Assembly (NCBI RefSeq): GCF_001278845.1
Contig: NZ_CP012590.1
Coordinates: 2,170,001-2,234,000 of the forward strand
DNA length: 64,000 bases
Origin: Actinomyces sp. oral taxon 414
GTDB taxonomy: Bacteria > Actinomycetota > Actinomycetes > Actinomycetales > Actinomycetaceae
Reading direction: 5' to 3'
The notes under the pieces were generated by a model that had not been told where the DNA came from, made no database searches, and saw nothing but the letters and a program-made list of their open reading frames with translations. Shown one piece after another: positions 8,391 to 17,358 of this stretch (the first letter of the stretch is position 1; the number at the start of each line of letters is the position of its first letter). Both the position numbers and the translations under genes were made by a program.

Positions 8391-9548
8391 TCAGGTCCAG
8401 TCGGAGCGGGGTCCGATCGGTCCGCCGTACCAGTCCTCGATGAGCATGCGCGCAATCGACGTGGGACCGGGTAGGACGATCCGTCCGGCGGCGACGGCCC
8501 GGGCGAGCTCGGCGCGCGAGAGCATGACGGCGTCGGTGACCTCGTCGCCGTCGGGGCGGGGCAGGCGCTCGCCGTCGGCCAGGCGGGCCCGGTAGCCGAG
8601 CATGAGGGAGCGGGGGAAGGGCCAGGGCTGGGTGGCCACGTGCTCGACGCGGGCGACCCGCAGGCCGGTCTCCTCGGCGACCTCGCGCACGACGGCGGCC
8701 TCGGCGCACTCCCCCGCCTCGACGAAGCCGGCCACGACGGAGTAGCGCCCCGCGTCCCAGCGCGAACCGTGGACCAGGAGGAGGCGGTCGGCGTCGTCGG
8801 TCACCGACATAATGACGGCCGGGTCCGTGCGCGGGAAGCTCAGGGCCGCGCAGCCGGTGCAGCGCCGCGCCCAGCCGGCCTGCACCGGCCGGGTGCGGGC
8901 GCCGCACCGGGGACAGTGGCCGGCGCGGGCGTGCCAGGCGGCCAGGGCGACGGCGGGCGTGGCCAGACCGGCGTCCCGGGCGGACAGGTCGGAGCCCACG
9001 GCCCGCAGGGCGGACAGCGGGTAGCGCTCCAGCAGCGCGGCCAGGTCGGCGCGGGGGCGGGCGGCGCCCTCGGCGTCGTCGGGCTCGGCGCCGGGGGCGT
9101 CCTCGGAGGGGACGACGACGCCGATCCAGGCGGGGCGCCGGTCGGGGTCGGGGGATGTCGCTTCGCGCCCCAGGTAGCAGGTCAGCAGGCCGGTGACGTC
9201 CAGGTCGGCGGGACTCAACGGGGGCAGTCCGGGGCGCGCCGGCGCGCCGGCGGGGAGGGCGGGGAGGGCGGGGCCGGGCGCGGACCCGGGCGCGGCGGCG
9301 GGGACCGGCGGGGTCAGGCCGTCGTCGGGCAGGTCGGGATGGACGGCGGGGACGTCGAGGGCGACGCGCCCGCGGGCGTCGACCAGGACCAGGCGGGTGG
9401 TGCGGTCCGCGGCCAGGGTGGCGAGCAGCCCCGGCTCGCCGCGGCGGGCGGCGTCGCGGTCGAGGACGGTGCGCGACAGGGACCGTCGGCCGTAGTCGTC
9501 CTGCTGCCAGCGGCTCAGGGGGTGGGGGCGGGACGCCGGAGTGCTCAT
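8391..9548 (-). CDS. nudC: NADH pyrophosphatase (Nudix)
   Basis: 385 residues. It hydrolyses NAD(H) and may remove NAD caps from RNA. A zinc ribbon uses Cys212, Cys215, Cys230 and Cys233. The Nudix box runs from Gly274 to Leu296, with the REVAEETGL end clearly readable. The NudC-specific motif TQPWPFPRS follows at residues 306-314. Residues 80-115 form an Ala/Pro-rich linker that makes the protein somewhat longer than E. coli NudC (257 residues). It ends 128 bp before uvrD2 and is probably co-transcribed with it; the upstream region is shared with the divergent cysteine desulfurase gene. Confidence 0.92.
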   Translation of the reverse strand: MSTPASRPHPLSRWQQDDYGRRSLSRTVLDRDAARRGEPGLLATLAADRTTRLVLVDARGRVALDVPAVHPDLPDDGLTPPVPAAAPGSAPGPALPALPAGAPARPGLPPLSPADLDVTGLLTCYLGREATSPDPDRRPAWIGVVVPSEDAPGAEPDDAEGAARPRADLAALLERYPLSALRAVGSDLSARDAGLATPAVALAAWHARAGHCPRCGARTRPVQAGWARRCTGCAALSFPRTDPAVIMSVTDDADRLLLVHGSRWDAGRYSVVAGFVEAGECAEAAVVREVAEETGLRVARVEHVATQPWPFPRSLMLGYRARLADGERLPRPDGDEVTDAVMLSRAELARAVAAGRIVLPGPTSIARMLIEDWYGGPIGPRSDWT

Positions 9549-9794
9549 GCGGCCACCCTAGGACCGCGCGGCGCCGGGGACCGGTGGCCGCACGGGTCTG
9601 CAGCACCGGAGACCGCATGGGTCTGCGGCGCCGGGGGTCGCGCTCGCGGCCCGGAGCCCGCGGCGCCGATATCCTGGGGCCCTACCCCCGAGCGGGGCCC
9701 GCGCCCCCTCGGCACGCCCGCCCCGTGACGGCGGGCGCGCCGGAGAACCGGCGCGGCCCGGCCGGCCCCCGACGCGCACAAGGACGAATCGACC

Positions 9795-11024
9795 ATGCCC
9801 ACCTCCGAGCCCGCGGCACGCAGCTACCTCGACCACGCGGCCTGCGCGCCGGTGCGTCCCGAGGTGGCCGCCCAGATCGCCGGGGATCTCACCCGGGCGA
9901 CGGCGGGCCGGGCGAACCCCGCCGCCCTGCACGCCTCCGGGCGCCGCGCGGGCGCCGCGCTCTGCGAGGCCAGGGCGCGTCTGGCCGCCGCCCTGGGCGT
10001 GGACCCCCATGAGGTCCTCTTCACCTCCGGGGGCACCGAGGCGGACGGGCTCGTCGTCGTCGGACGGGTGCTGGCGGCCCTGGCGGCGGGGGTCGAGCGC
10101 CCGCACCTGGTCGTCTCCCCCGTCGAGCACCCGGCCGTGCTCGACTCGGCCCGGCGCGCCGAGGCCCTGGGGGCGGAGCTGACCGTCCTGGACGTCGACG
10201 GCGCGGGCCGGGTGGATCCCGGGGCCGCGGGGCGGGCGGTGGAGCCGGGGCGCACGGCGCTGGTGAGCGTCATGACGGCGAACAACGAGACCGGGCTCGT
10301 CCAGGACGTGGCCGGTCTCGTCGCCGCGGTGCGCTCCCGCACTGGGGCGGCCCGCCCCGGCGAGCCCGGCTGGGTGCCGGTCCACTCCGACGCGGTGGCG
10401 GCGGTGGGGCGGGTGGATGTGGACATGAGCGGGTGGGGTCTGGACGCCATGACGCTGTCTGGTCACAAGCTCGGGGCTCCGGTGGGCGTCGGGGCGCTGG
10501 TGGTGCGCCGCGAGGTGGCGCTGGCGGCGCCCACGGGCGGCGGCGGGCAGGAGCGCGCCATTAGGTCGGGCACGCAGGACGTCGTCGGCGCGCGGGCCCT
10601 GGCGCTGGCGGTGGAGCTGGCCGTCGCCGAGCGCGAGGCGCAGGCGGTGCGCCTGGAGGCGCTGCGCCGTCGGATCCTGACCGGGGCGACGGCGCTGCCG
10701 GGCGTGCACGCGACGCTACCGGAGGGGGTGGCCCACCTGCCGGGGACGGCGCACCTGTGGTTCGAGGACGCGGACGCCCAGGCGCTGCTCATGGCGCTGG
10801 ACCTGGCCGGCATCGACGCCTCGGCGGGCTCGGCCTGCCACGCGGGGGTGTCCCGGCCCAGCGGGGTCCTGCTCGCCATGGGGTTCGCCGAGTCGGCGGC
10901 GCGCTCGACCCTGCGCTGCTCCATGGGGCGCGAGACGACGGCGGCCGACGTCGAGCGCCTGCTGGCCGCGCTGCCGGGGGCGCTGGAGACGGCCCGGCGC
11001 GCGGCGGGGGCCGCGGGGGTGTGA
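9795..11024 (+). CDS. Cysteine desulfurase (NifS/IscS-like)
   Basis: 409 residues. It is a PLP-dependent enzyme that takes sulfur from cysteine as an enzyme persulfide for tRNA thiolation or Fe-S assembly. The PLP lysine is Lys225 in LSGHKLGAPVGVG. The NETG motif is at residues 164-167 and the active cysteine is Cys348 in SAGSACHAGVSRPSG. In many actinobacteria this gene lies directly before mnmA, its sulfur acceptor in tRNA 2-thiouridine synthesis. Here the two are separated by about 7.6 kb of accessory DNA (11025-18646), which suggests an insertion. The start follows a GC-rich leader with an AAGGA-type site. Confidence 0.9.
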   Translation: MPTSEPAARSYLDHAACAPVRPEVAAQIAGDLTRATAGRANPAALHASGRRAGAALCEARARLAAALGVDPHEVLFTSGGTEADGLVVVGRVLAALAAGVERPHLVVSPVEHPAVLDSARRAEALGAELTVLDVDGAGRVDPGAAGRAVEPGRTALVSVMTANNETGLVQDVAGLVAAVRSRTGAARPGEPGWVPVHSDAVAAVGRVDVDMSGWGLDAMTLSGHKLGAPVGVGALVVRREVALAAPTGGGGQERAIRSGTQDVVGARALALAVELAVAEREAQAVRLEALRRRILTGATALPGVHATLPEGVAHLPGTAHLWFEDADAQALLMALDLAGIDASAGSACHAGVSRPSGVLLAMGFAESAARSTLRCSMGRETTAADVERLLAALPGALETARRAAGAAGV

Positions 11025-11390
11025 CGGCCCCCTCCTTCACCGAAACCGGCAGAAAGTGCACATCCTGCGGATGACTCGGCGGGGTCGGCCGGGTGCGGGG
11101 CCTCGGGCGGGCTCCCCATGGGCGCATGGGGCGCGCCTGCGCGCGGAAGAGCCCCGGGCGTCCCGCCCTTCCCCGGGCCGCCGTACCGATTCCCACCCGA
11201 TGAGACTCCCATCGAGCGCCGGGACCCGCTCCGCATAGAGCAGGGTCGGTTGGGGTTTTCCACAGGTTTGGCGGTGGTGCTGGCGGTGGGGCCGGGAGTG
11301 CGGTTATGGTCGGTGTGTCGGCGTATCCCCGTCCCGGGGACGGCCGGCGCCCCGTTGTCCGAGCGCGTTCCCCAATGGCGGTGGTTCAGC
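11025..11390. other. Non-coding stretch with REP-like copy B
   Basis: No gene is supported between the cysteine desulfurase stop and the first DUF6318 gene. The region carries a single degenerate REP-like unit (11036-11060, core CGAAACCGGCAGAAA) right after the stop codon. The remainder is GC-rich with no clear promoter or terminator that I can defend. It marks the left edge of the accessory island. Confidence 0.5.
11036..11060 (+). repeat. REP-like element, copy B (single unit)
   Basis: TTCACCGAAACCGGCAGAAA follows the cysteine desulfurase stop by 11 bp. It differs by one base from the CCGGCGGAAA core seen in copies A, C and D and lacks the second unit. Confidence 0.55.
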
Positions 11391-12203
11391 ATGCTCCGCG
11401 CACCCCTACCCTCTTCGACCCGTCTCGCCCCGAGGACCCCGCGACGTCCGGTGCGGGCGGACCGGCCGCCGCACCAGGCGACTCGACGCCCGGGGACCCG
11501 AACCCCGCCGCCACGCCCGCGGGTCGTGCGACGGGCAGCGGTGGTGGGACTGGCGGTGGTGCTGGCCGTGTGCTCCGCGGCGGGCTGCGCGGCACTGCGA
11601 ACCATCACGGGCCCCACCCCCTCCCCCACGGTGGACCTCGAAGAGAGAATGGCCACCGCCAACGCCCGCAGACTCGCCACCGCCTCCGCCTCGGCCGCCC
11701 AGGCCGCCACCGCCGCCGCCAGCGCCATCGCGGCCCTGAGCCCCCAGGAACGGGCCCTGAGAGACACCGCCCTGGCCACCCCCGCGCCCCAGCGCCCCGC
11801 CGAGGCCGACCAGCACGACATGGCCGGAGCCGTCGCCGCCGCCGAATACTTCATCACCCTCTACCCCTACGTCCACGCCACCGGCGACCTGACCGACTTC
11901 CGCGCCATGAGCGCCGCCACCTGCAAATTCTGCGAATCGGTCATCGCGAACACGACCAGCATGCACACCGCCGGCGGCTGGGAAGACCCCTGGGAGCACC
12001 ACATCACCTTCACATCGATCAGCGACGACCCCAGTACCCCTGACCGCTACGTCGTCGAACTCAACCTCGTGTCCGACGAGCATGTAGCCCACAATATAGG
12101 AAACCCCCCAACAACCGTCGAAGCATTCGAAATCGAAATACTGGTCCAACTACTCTGGAAGGACGGGACCGGCTGGACGATCGAGGAGGTCGCACCCAAA
12201 TGA
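11391..12203 (+). CDS. DUF6318 family lipoprotein, copy 1
   Basis: 270 residues from ATG 11391, or 225 from a GTG at 11526; the latter gives a compact lipoprotein signal (VRRAAVVGLAVVLAV then CSAAGC). The lipobox cysteine would be residue 66 of the long form. The mature part has an Ala-rich linker and then the DUF6318 domain with ALSPQERALRDTALATPAPQ, AAEYFITLYPYV, a Cys pair in CKFCESV, and a C-terminal GTGWTIEEV. These features recur in copy 2 at 14373-15086. It is probably anchored outside the membrane. Its stop overlaps the next start (ATGA at 12200), so it is translationally coupled to the secreted protein that the IS630 element has split. Function unknown. Confidence 0.75.
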   Translation: MLRAPLPSSTRLAPRTPRRPVRADRPPHQATRRPGTRTPPPRPRVVRRAAVVGLAVVLAVCSAAGCAALRTITGPTPSPTVDLEERMATANARRLATASASAAQAATAAASAIAALSPQERALRDTALATPAPQRPAEADQHDMAGAVAAAEYFITLYPYVHATGDLTDFRAMSAATCKFCESVIANTTSMHTAGGWEDPWEHHITFTSISDDPSTPDRYVVELNLVSDEHVAHNIGNPPTTVEAFEIEILVQLLWKDGTGWTIEEVAPK

Positions 12204-12353
12204 GAACGAGAACCCGACTCCGCCCGCGACTCCTATCCGGACTCCTCGTACTCGGCGTCGCCCTCCCCACAACCGCATACGCCGACGATGTACATGCAGA
12301 AGGCAGCGATAATTCGGTTACAGTGACCGGCACCACCGAAACGCGTATCCATA
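12200..12353 (+). pseudogene. Secreted protein, 5' fragment (split by IS630)
   Basis: An ATG overlapping the previous stop opens a frame of about 51 codons with a clear signal peptide (SGLLVLGVALPTTAYA then DD). The frame runs into the IS630-family element at 12354 and stops soon after. The likely remainder of the gene is at 13636-14324. After removing the element and one copy of the TA duplication, the two halves are in different frames, so the gene is also frameshifted or the join is imperfect. Confidence 0.7.
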
Positions 12354-13635
12354 GCAAAAATTCAACGAGATGACTTCAGGAGTCGATACTTGAATTTCTT
12401 TGAGGTGACGAAGGATTCGAATGCTTCGCAGGTGTCCTCGAAGAAGGCCCTCTGCCTGTTGCTGATGGAGTTCTTGCCCTCGTTCCAGACTTTCTCTATG
12501 GGGTTCTTATCGGGGCTGTAGGGCGGCAGGTTGATGAACTGGACGCGTTCCAGGGGCTTTCCCTCCCCCGTCTGCGCGAGCAATGTGCTCGACTTGTGCC
12601 AGCCGGCGTTGTCCCACACCACGACGATCGTCTTGTCCGGGTACTTCAGGGTGAGTTCGGTCAGGGCCTTCAAGACGTTGTCGGTATTGCACCGATCCAG
12701 TCGCATGAGATCCACCCTCCCGTCCGATTCGTGGAGGAACCCGATGTACTTCTGGGACTGCCGTTCCCGGTCGACCCTGATCTTGGTCTTGGCGCACCTT
12801 TTGCACCAGGCCCGCCTAATAACTGCCTCGTGTTCGATGCCCACCTCGTCGGCGGACACCACTATGACATCCTCACGGACCTTCTTCTCGTCGTTCGCCT
12901 TCTCGTCGTTCGTCTTCTTGTCGTTCGTCTCGGCCTCCCGCCGTCTTTGGTCCTCCTCCTGCCCGTCCTCCTTCTTCCCGTCCCGCTTCTGCCCCGTGAT
13001 CCTGGCGATCTCGGCGTCGATCTGCTCCATGCGGGCCTCGATCTCCGCCTCCGGGGCGCGGTGCCGGTCCACGCCCAGGGGCTTGTGGAAGGACAGCTCC
13101 GCCATGTGGAATCGGCGGTGGTAGGAGGATCTGGACTTGTACTCGACGTTGAAATGCTCGTGCATCCAACCGGCCAGGCGGGGAACATTCCAGAAGTCGG
13201 CGGGGATGCCCTGCTCCGACGGGGGCCGGGAAAGCGCTTCCTTGGTCTCCTCCGCCTGCTCCCGAGTGAGTTTCGAGGCGTTGTCGTTCCCGGCGTGTCC
13301 GGTGCGGATGGATGCCAGTCCGAACTCTTTCCACTGCCTGACCCATCTCTTGATCGTTTCGATGGATCGCTCCACGAACTCGGCGGCGAACTTCTTGCTC
13401 GCCCCCATCGACAGCATAATGATCGCCTCGGACTTGAGCCTCATGAGCTTGTGCGGCGCACCCTTCCTGTGGTCCTGGAGGATGCGCAGCTCGTCATCGG
13501 TCAGCTGAATCGCGCTCATGCCACTATTATAACGCGCAATCCGATTCCAATCCACCCGGAATGCGCGCCCCTCGGGGGTCGTCCACCTCCACAGGTGAGC
13601 CGAATTAACAGCGGTTTATCTTGTTTCGTATTTGC
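12354..13635 (-). mobile_element. IS630-family insertion sequence
   Basis: A 1282-bp element bounded by imperfect inverted ends: TAGCAAAAATTCAACGAGAT on the left against TAGCAAATACGAAACAAGAT read inward from the right. TA dinucleotides at 12352-12353 and 13636-13637 fit the TA target duplication typical of this family. It carries one intact transposase gene on the minus strand and interrupts a secreted-protein gene. The intact reading frame and matching ends suggest a fairly recent insertion. Confidence 0.85.
12362..13519 (-). CDS. IS630-family transposase
   Basis: 385 residues from ATG 13519; an in-frame upstream start at 13555 would give 397. The N-terminus has a helix-turn-helix (EFVERSIETIKRWVRQW). 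A highly charged Lys/Glu/Asp linker sits at about residues 165-215. The DDE triad reads as Asp in VVSADEVGIEHE, Asp in VVVWDNAGWHKS and Glu in YSPDKNPIEKVWNEGK, the classic IS630 pattern. Lower GC and Lys/Asn-rich codons contrast with neighbouring genes, consistent with foreign origin. No frameshift or internal stop is seen, so it may be active. Confidence 0.92.
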   Translation of the reverse strand: MSAIQLTDDELRILQDHRKGAPHKLMRLKSEAIIMLSMGASKKFAAEFVERSIETIKRWVRQWKEFGLASIRTGHAGNDNASKLTREQAEETKEALSRPPSEQGIPADFWNVPRLAGWMHEHFNVEYKSRSSYHRRFHMAELSFHKPLGVDRHRAPEAEIEARMEQIDAEIARITGQKRDGKKEDGQEEDQRRREAETNDKKTNDEKANDEKKVREDVIVVSADEVGIEHEAVIRRAWCKRCAKTKIRVDRERQSQKYIGFLHESDGRVDLMRLDRCNTDNVLKALTELTLKYPDKTIVVVWDNAGWHKSSTLLAQTGEGKPLERVQFINLPPYSPDKNPIEKVWNEGKNSISNRQRAFFEDTCEAFESFVTSKKFKYRLLKSSR

Positions 13636-14324
13636 TACAGTCGCCCGGCAGACCCGCGGCCGCAATCCCGCCCGCCGACGCCGGCGGGGACGCCCCCTAC
13701 GCCGCAGCCGGGGGCGGCACCGACACGGGCGCCGGAGGCAGCAGCGCCCCCGGGGCCTGCTACATCGGCAAAACAGGCATCAAAGACAAATACGTCCTGT
13801 GCACCCCCACCCCCGCACCCGCCACACCCCAAGAAGAAGGCGAAGGCGAAGGCTCACCCCCGACCACCATCACCATCACCGCCACCGACACCGCCGCCCT
13901 CCTCGTCAACGGATCCGGCCTACACCGCCAACCCCCCGGACCCCAAGCCCTGATCACCCTCGACGTCATCGCCTACACCAGCCCCGACACCCGCACCCTG
14001 ACCACCACCGTCGCCAACACCCCCGTCACCATCACCGCCACCCCCACCACCTACACCTTCGACTGGGGCGACGGCACCACCACAACCACCACCGACCCCG
14101 GAGCCCCCTGGCCCCACCACACCATCACCCACCGCTACCAACACACCGCCACCGCCACCACCATCACCCTCACCACCACCTGGACCGCCACCTACACCCC
14201 CCACAACAGCACCCCCCGACCCGTCCAAGGCACCATCACCACCACCGAAACCACACCACCCTTCGACATCGTACGCACCACCACCCAACTCACCGACGAC
14301 GCCGAAGAAGCCCAAGGACACTGA
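13636..14324 (+). pseudogene. Secreted PKD-like protein, 3' fragment
   Basis: An open frame of about 229 codons that continues the protein begun at 12200. It is low-complexity Gly/Ala/Ser at first, then Thr/Pro-rich. The block YTFDWGDGTTTTTTDPG followed by HHTITHRYQHT resembles a PKD-type beta-sandwich (the WDFGDG...YxxxG pattern). There is a Cys pair (GACYIGK ... YVLCTP). It was probably a cell-surface protein paired with DUF6318 lipoproteins on both sides. It now lacks a signal peptide because of the IS630 insertion. Codon use is strongly ACC/CCC-biased and the DNA has long CACC runs. Confidence 0.65.
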
Positions 14325-14372
14325 CCAAACGGCTGAATGCACCCGGAGACCCTGACGACGAAAGGCTGCAGC

Positions 14373-15086
14373 ATGGTCCACACCCACCCGAACTGCCGGA
14401 CGACAGCGCGCCGCACCGCACTGGTCGTGCGCCGTCTGACGGCGTCGTGCCTAATACTGGTCGCGGCGGGGACCGCGGCCTGCTCGATGTCGCACAGCCG
14501 GGCGGGCGCCTCCTCCTCGGCCGCCCCCACCGCCTCCGTCCCCGCCAGCGCCCCCACCCCCGCGGTGAGTCGCACGTCGCCCCCGCTGTCGAGCGAGGCG
14601 GCCGACGCCGTAGCCGCCCTGAGCCCCCAGGAGCGGGCCCTGCGCGAAACCTCCCTGGCCACACCCGCGCCCCAGCGCCCCGCCGAAGCGGACCAGCACA
14701 CTGTCAACGGGGCCGTCGCCGCCGCCGAGTACTTCATCGCCCTGCGCCCCTACGTCTACGCCACCGCCGACCTGACCGCCTGGCAGGCGATGAGCGACGA
14801 TTCCTGCGCCTACTGCGACACGGTCTCCTACGGCGCCACTGCCCTCCACTCCACCGGGGGCTGGATCGACCCCTGGGAGCAGCAGATCGGCTTCTCCTCC
14901 CTCCGCACCGAAACCAACGACCCCAACTTCTACACCGCCGCCTTCGACGTGACCTCGGGCGAGTACCTGATCCACTCCATGGGGCAGAAGCCGACGGCCA
15001 TCGGGACCGCCCAGGAGTCGCTGCTCGTCTTCCTGCACTGGGAGGACGGGGCCGGTTGGAGGATCAACGATGTCACCACGCTCTGA
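14373..15086 (+). CDS. DUF6318 family lipoprotein, copy 2
   Basis: 237 residues from ATG 14373, behind an AAAGG site. A lipoprotein signal ends at LVAAGTAAC (Cys at about residue 36), followed by a Ser/Ala/Pro linker. The DUF6318 domain closely parallels copy 1: ALSPQERALRETSLATPAPQ, AAEYFIALRPYVYATADLT, a Cys pair in CAYCDTV, STGGWIDPWEQQI and GAGWRINDV. The two paralogues flank the split secreted protein, so the original unit was probably lipoprotein, secreted partner, lipoprotein. It is convergent with the broken permease fragment at 15104. Function is unknown; surface location is inferred from the signal. Confidence 0.78.
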   Translation: MVHTHPNCRTTARRTALVVRRLTASCLILVAAGTAACSMSHSRAGASSSAAPTASVPASAPTPAVSRTSPPLSSEAADAVAALSPQERALRETSLATPAPQRPAEADQHTVNGAVAAAEYFIALRPYVYATADLTAWQAMSDDSCAYCDTVSYGATALHSTGGWIDPWEQQIGFSSLRTETNDPNFYTAAFDVTSGEYLIHSMGQKPTAIGTAQESLLVFLHWEDGAGWRINDVTTL

Positions 15087-15103
15087 GCGCCGATGCGGGA
15101 AGG

Positions 15104-15550
15104 CTATTGAGCAAGCGTCTTGGCACGTTTCTTAGAAATGTTCTTATAAATACCGACTCCGGCGGGCCAGGAGACCGCCCAGTTCAGCGGCCCCGGCAGC
15201 CATGTGACTATCCTCATGACCGACGGATCAGCATTGCCAGCAGCGCTGATCGTCGGTTCGATGAATATGGCAAAGGCGAGGACACCGCCGATGACCGCCG
15301 TCTGATTGCGCACGAGCCACGCCAACCCTGCGCCGATAGCGGACCACAGGACCCCGAGAGCCAGAATGCCGCTGTACATCGCGAGGTGCCGCGACGTCGC
15401 GAGCCTCGGGTCCTGGCTGTTGAGGGCGAACATGGCTCCCGAGACGAGGTGGGCCAGAGTCGCGAAGAGCGCTCCCAAGACGCTGCCAGCCAGAGTCGCC
15501 GCCACGACATTGGCCGCGAAGGCCCGGCCGCGCCCGCGCAGAATAACAAT
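15104..15550 (-). pseudogene. ABC-2-type permease fragment (duplicate of 16546-17358)
   Basis: About 390 bp here (roughly 15161-15550) are nearly identical to 16692-17091 in the intact permease gene downstream. The fragment lacks the N-terminal third, removed at the junction with the IS5-like element at 15550. It also has a different, shorter C-terminus (ending KKRAKTLAQ) lacking the last membrane helix. Most likely it is a remnant of a tandem duplication that was truncated by the insertion. Confidence 0.8.
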
Positions 15551-16538
15551 GAGCCTTTCTCACCAGGATTCGTGTTAAGAATCGTGTCAGGAATCGTGCC
15601 AGAGGGTGATGATGACGAGGGCGGCGGCCATGATCGTGGTGATGGTGGCGGGATCGAGAGAGACTCGTTGCAGGGCCCTGAAGTGCTTGAACATGGCATT
15701 GGCCCTCTCGGCCGGGGCCCGCAGGGCGGACAGCAGGCTGTTGCAGGCCTCCTCGTCCGGTGTCGGGCAGGGGTTCTTCGTGGGCACGAGGATGCCGATC
15801 CCGGCCCCCTGATACCCCTTGTCCGCCAGGACCGGCATCCCCAACCAGGCCAACCGGTACAGGGCCGGTGGCACATGCAGCCTGGCCGCAGTGATGTCGT
15901 GGGTGGAGCCGGGCTCCACCGGACCCGTATACACCGGGAACCCGGCGAAAATCCATCACCACCTGCACGTTGCCCCCGAAGGCCCCGGCCAAGACCTGAA
16001 TACCACAGATGGCGGCCCGTGTCCGGGTTGCGCCGGGGCCACCCGGTCGGTGCGGATCAAGGTCCCATCCAGGCCGGCGTTCGGCTCTTTCCGCTCGCGC
16101 AACCGCTGAAGGACCTCGGGAAGGTCCGGGGCCCGGTCCGCGATCACCCCCAGGGCCTCATGCAGATACCTGTAGGCCGTGGCCCGGCTCACCCTCAAGT
16201 CGCGGGCCAGGGTGGTCAGGGCCGTGCCCGCCACCATCCACCCCAGCACCAGCACCGCCCGGGGCCCGGCAGGTGGCCGCCCTGGGCCACGGCCTCGCGC
16301 CCGTGCGCCCTGCGGTGGGCCGCCAACCACAGGCAGATGGCGTGGGCGATGGACTCGGGAACGTCCAAAGTGGCAGGATAAGACACCCGCGCGGGGACCC
16401 CCTGGTAGTGATTCATGTGGTTAGAACACACTATCCCGGACCGGTCCCCGCACGCACCACCCCCACCCCACCCAATCCTTCCCGCACCACCGCGCCGATC
16501 CCCGCCAGTCCAGGGGCCCTCCTGGTGAGAAAGGCTCA
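15550..16538 (-). mobile_element. Decayed IS5-like insertion sequence (18-bp inverted ends)
   Basis: A 989-bp element with perfect 18-bp inverted ends, TGAGCCTTTCTCACCAGG. The interior encodes a DDE_Tnp_4-like transposase with several frameshifts. No target duplication is visible, so flanking DNA has probably rearranged: the left flank is a truncated permease copy and the right flank the intact permease. The same end sequence bounds two small non-coding elements at 34872-35033 and 35581-35766, whose right ends also resemble this element inside the repeat. Confidence 0.85.
15587..16431 (-). pseudogene. IS5-like transposase (DDE_Tnp_4), frameshifted
   Basis: Three reading frames hold consecutive pieces of one transposase. 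The N-terminus (MNHYQGVPARVSYPATLDV) is in one frame. A second frame has a helix-turn-helix (ARDLRVSRATAYRYLHEALG) and the first catalytic Asp in LDGTLIRTDRV. Then a short piece (GAFGGNVQVVMDF) is in a third frame, and the C-terminal part returns to the second frame with GSTHDITAARL and ERANAMFKHFRAL, which supply the remaining acidic residues. At least three frameshifts separate these pieces, so it cannot make an active protein unless frames are bypassed. It could still have mobilised the related MITEs before decay. Confidence 0.82.
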
Positions 16539-16545
16539 GTGCACT

Positions 16546-17358
16546 TTACTGGGCGATAGTAGATCCACGCGAGAAGCCCAGACGATCTCTCATGAGGATC
16601 CAGGACAGAACGAGGAATAGACCTGCATACATCGCGAGGACGACGAGTGCCGTGCCCGGGGCCAGCCCGATGGCTCGGCGGGTCGTCTCCTGACCGACTC
16701 CGGCGGGCCAGGAGACCGCCCAGTTCAGCGGCCCCGGCAGCCATTTGACTATCCTCATGACCGACGGATCAGCATTGCCAGCAGCGCTGATCGTCGGTTC
16801 GATGAATATGGCAAAGGCGAGGACACCGCCGATGACCGCCGTCTGATTGCGCACGAGCCACGCCAACCCTGCGCCGATAGCGGACCACAGGACCCCGAGA
16901 GCCAGAATGCCGCTGTACATCGCGAGGTGCCGCGACGTCGCGAGCCTCGGGTCCTGGCTGTTGAGGGCGAACATGGCTCCCGAGACGAGGTGGGCCAGAG
17001 TCGCGAAGAGCGCTCCCAAGACGCTGCCAGCCAGAGTCGCCGCCACGACATTGGCCGCGAAGGCCCGGCCGCGCCCGCGCAGAATAACAATGGATCTGGC
17101 GATCTGCCCCGACTGGTACTCAGAGGTGACGATTAGGGAAGCGACCGCGAGAGGAACGATGTACCCGATGCGACCGCCGAAAGAATACACATAACCGTAT
17201 GATACGTCCTCGACCGTGCTTCCTTCATACCCGCTCGCCACCAGATGGCTGATCACGCAGTCGAGTCCGAGAAGAACGACAATGAGGACACAGACGACGA
17301 CACGAAGCCGTTGACTCCGATAATGGAGTCGCATTTGATAGGCGATTGATCTCATCAT
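16546..17358 (-). CDS. ABC transporter permease (ABC-2-like)
   Basis: 270 residues from ATG 17358, chosen because it overlaps the ATPase stop by four bases (ATGA). It has about six hydrophobic segments, starting with VVVCVLIVVLLGLDCVISHL, and a cytoplasmic-side SEYQSGQIARSIVILRGR typical of ABC-2/bacteriocin-immunity type permeases. It should pair with the adjacent ATPase to export or resist a hydrophobic compound or peptide. A truncated near-identical copy lies at 15104-15550. GC content is visibly lower than in core genes, and the module sits inside the accessory island. Substrate unknown. Confidence 0.78.
   Translation of the reverse strand: MMRSIAYQMRLHYRSQRLRVVVCVLIVVLLGLDCVISHLVASGYEGSTVEDVSYGYVYSFGGRIGYIVPLAVASLIVTSEYQSGQIARSIVILRGRGRAFAANVVAATLAGSVLGALFATLAHLVSGAMFALNSQDPRLATSRHLAMYSGILALGVLWSAIGAGLAWLVRNQTAVIGGVLAFAIFIEPTISAAGNADPSVMRIVKWLPGPLNWAVSWPAGVGQETTRRAIGLAPGTALVVLAMYAGLFLVLSWILMRDRLGFSRGSTIAQ

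Noticed and set aside
13860..14240. ACC/CCC-rich stretch that looks like tandem repeats
   Set aside because: No fixed unit length; it follows from Thr/Pro-rich coding sequence in the secreted protein.
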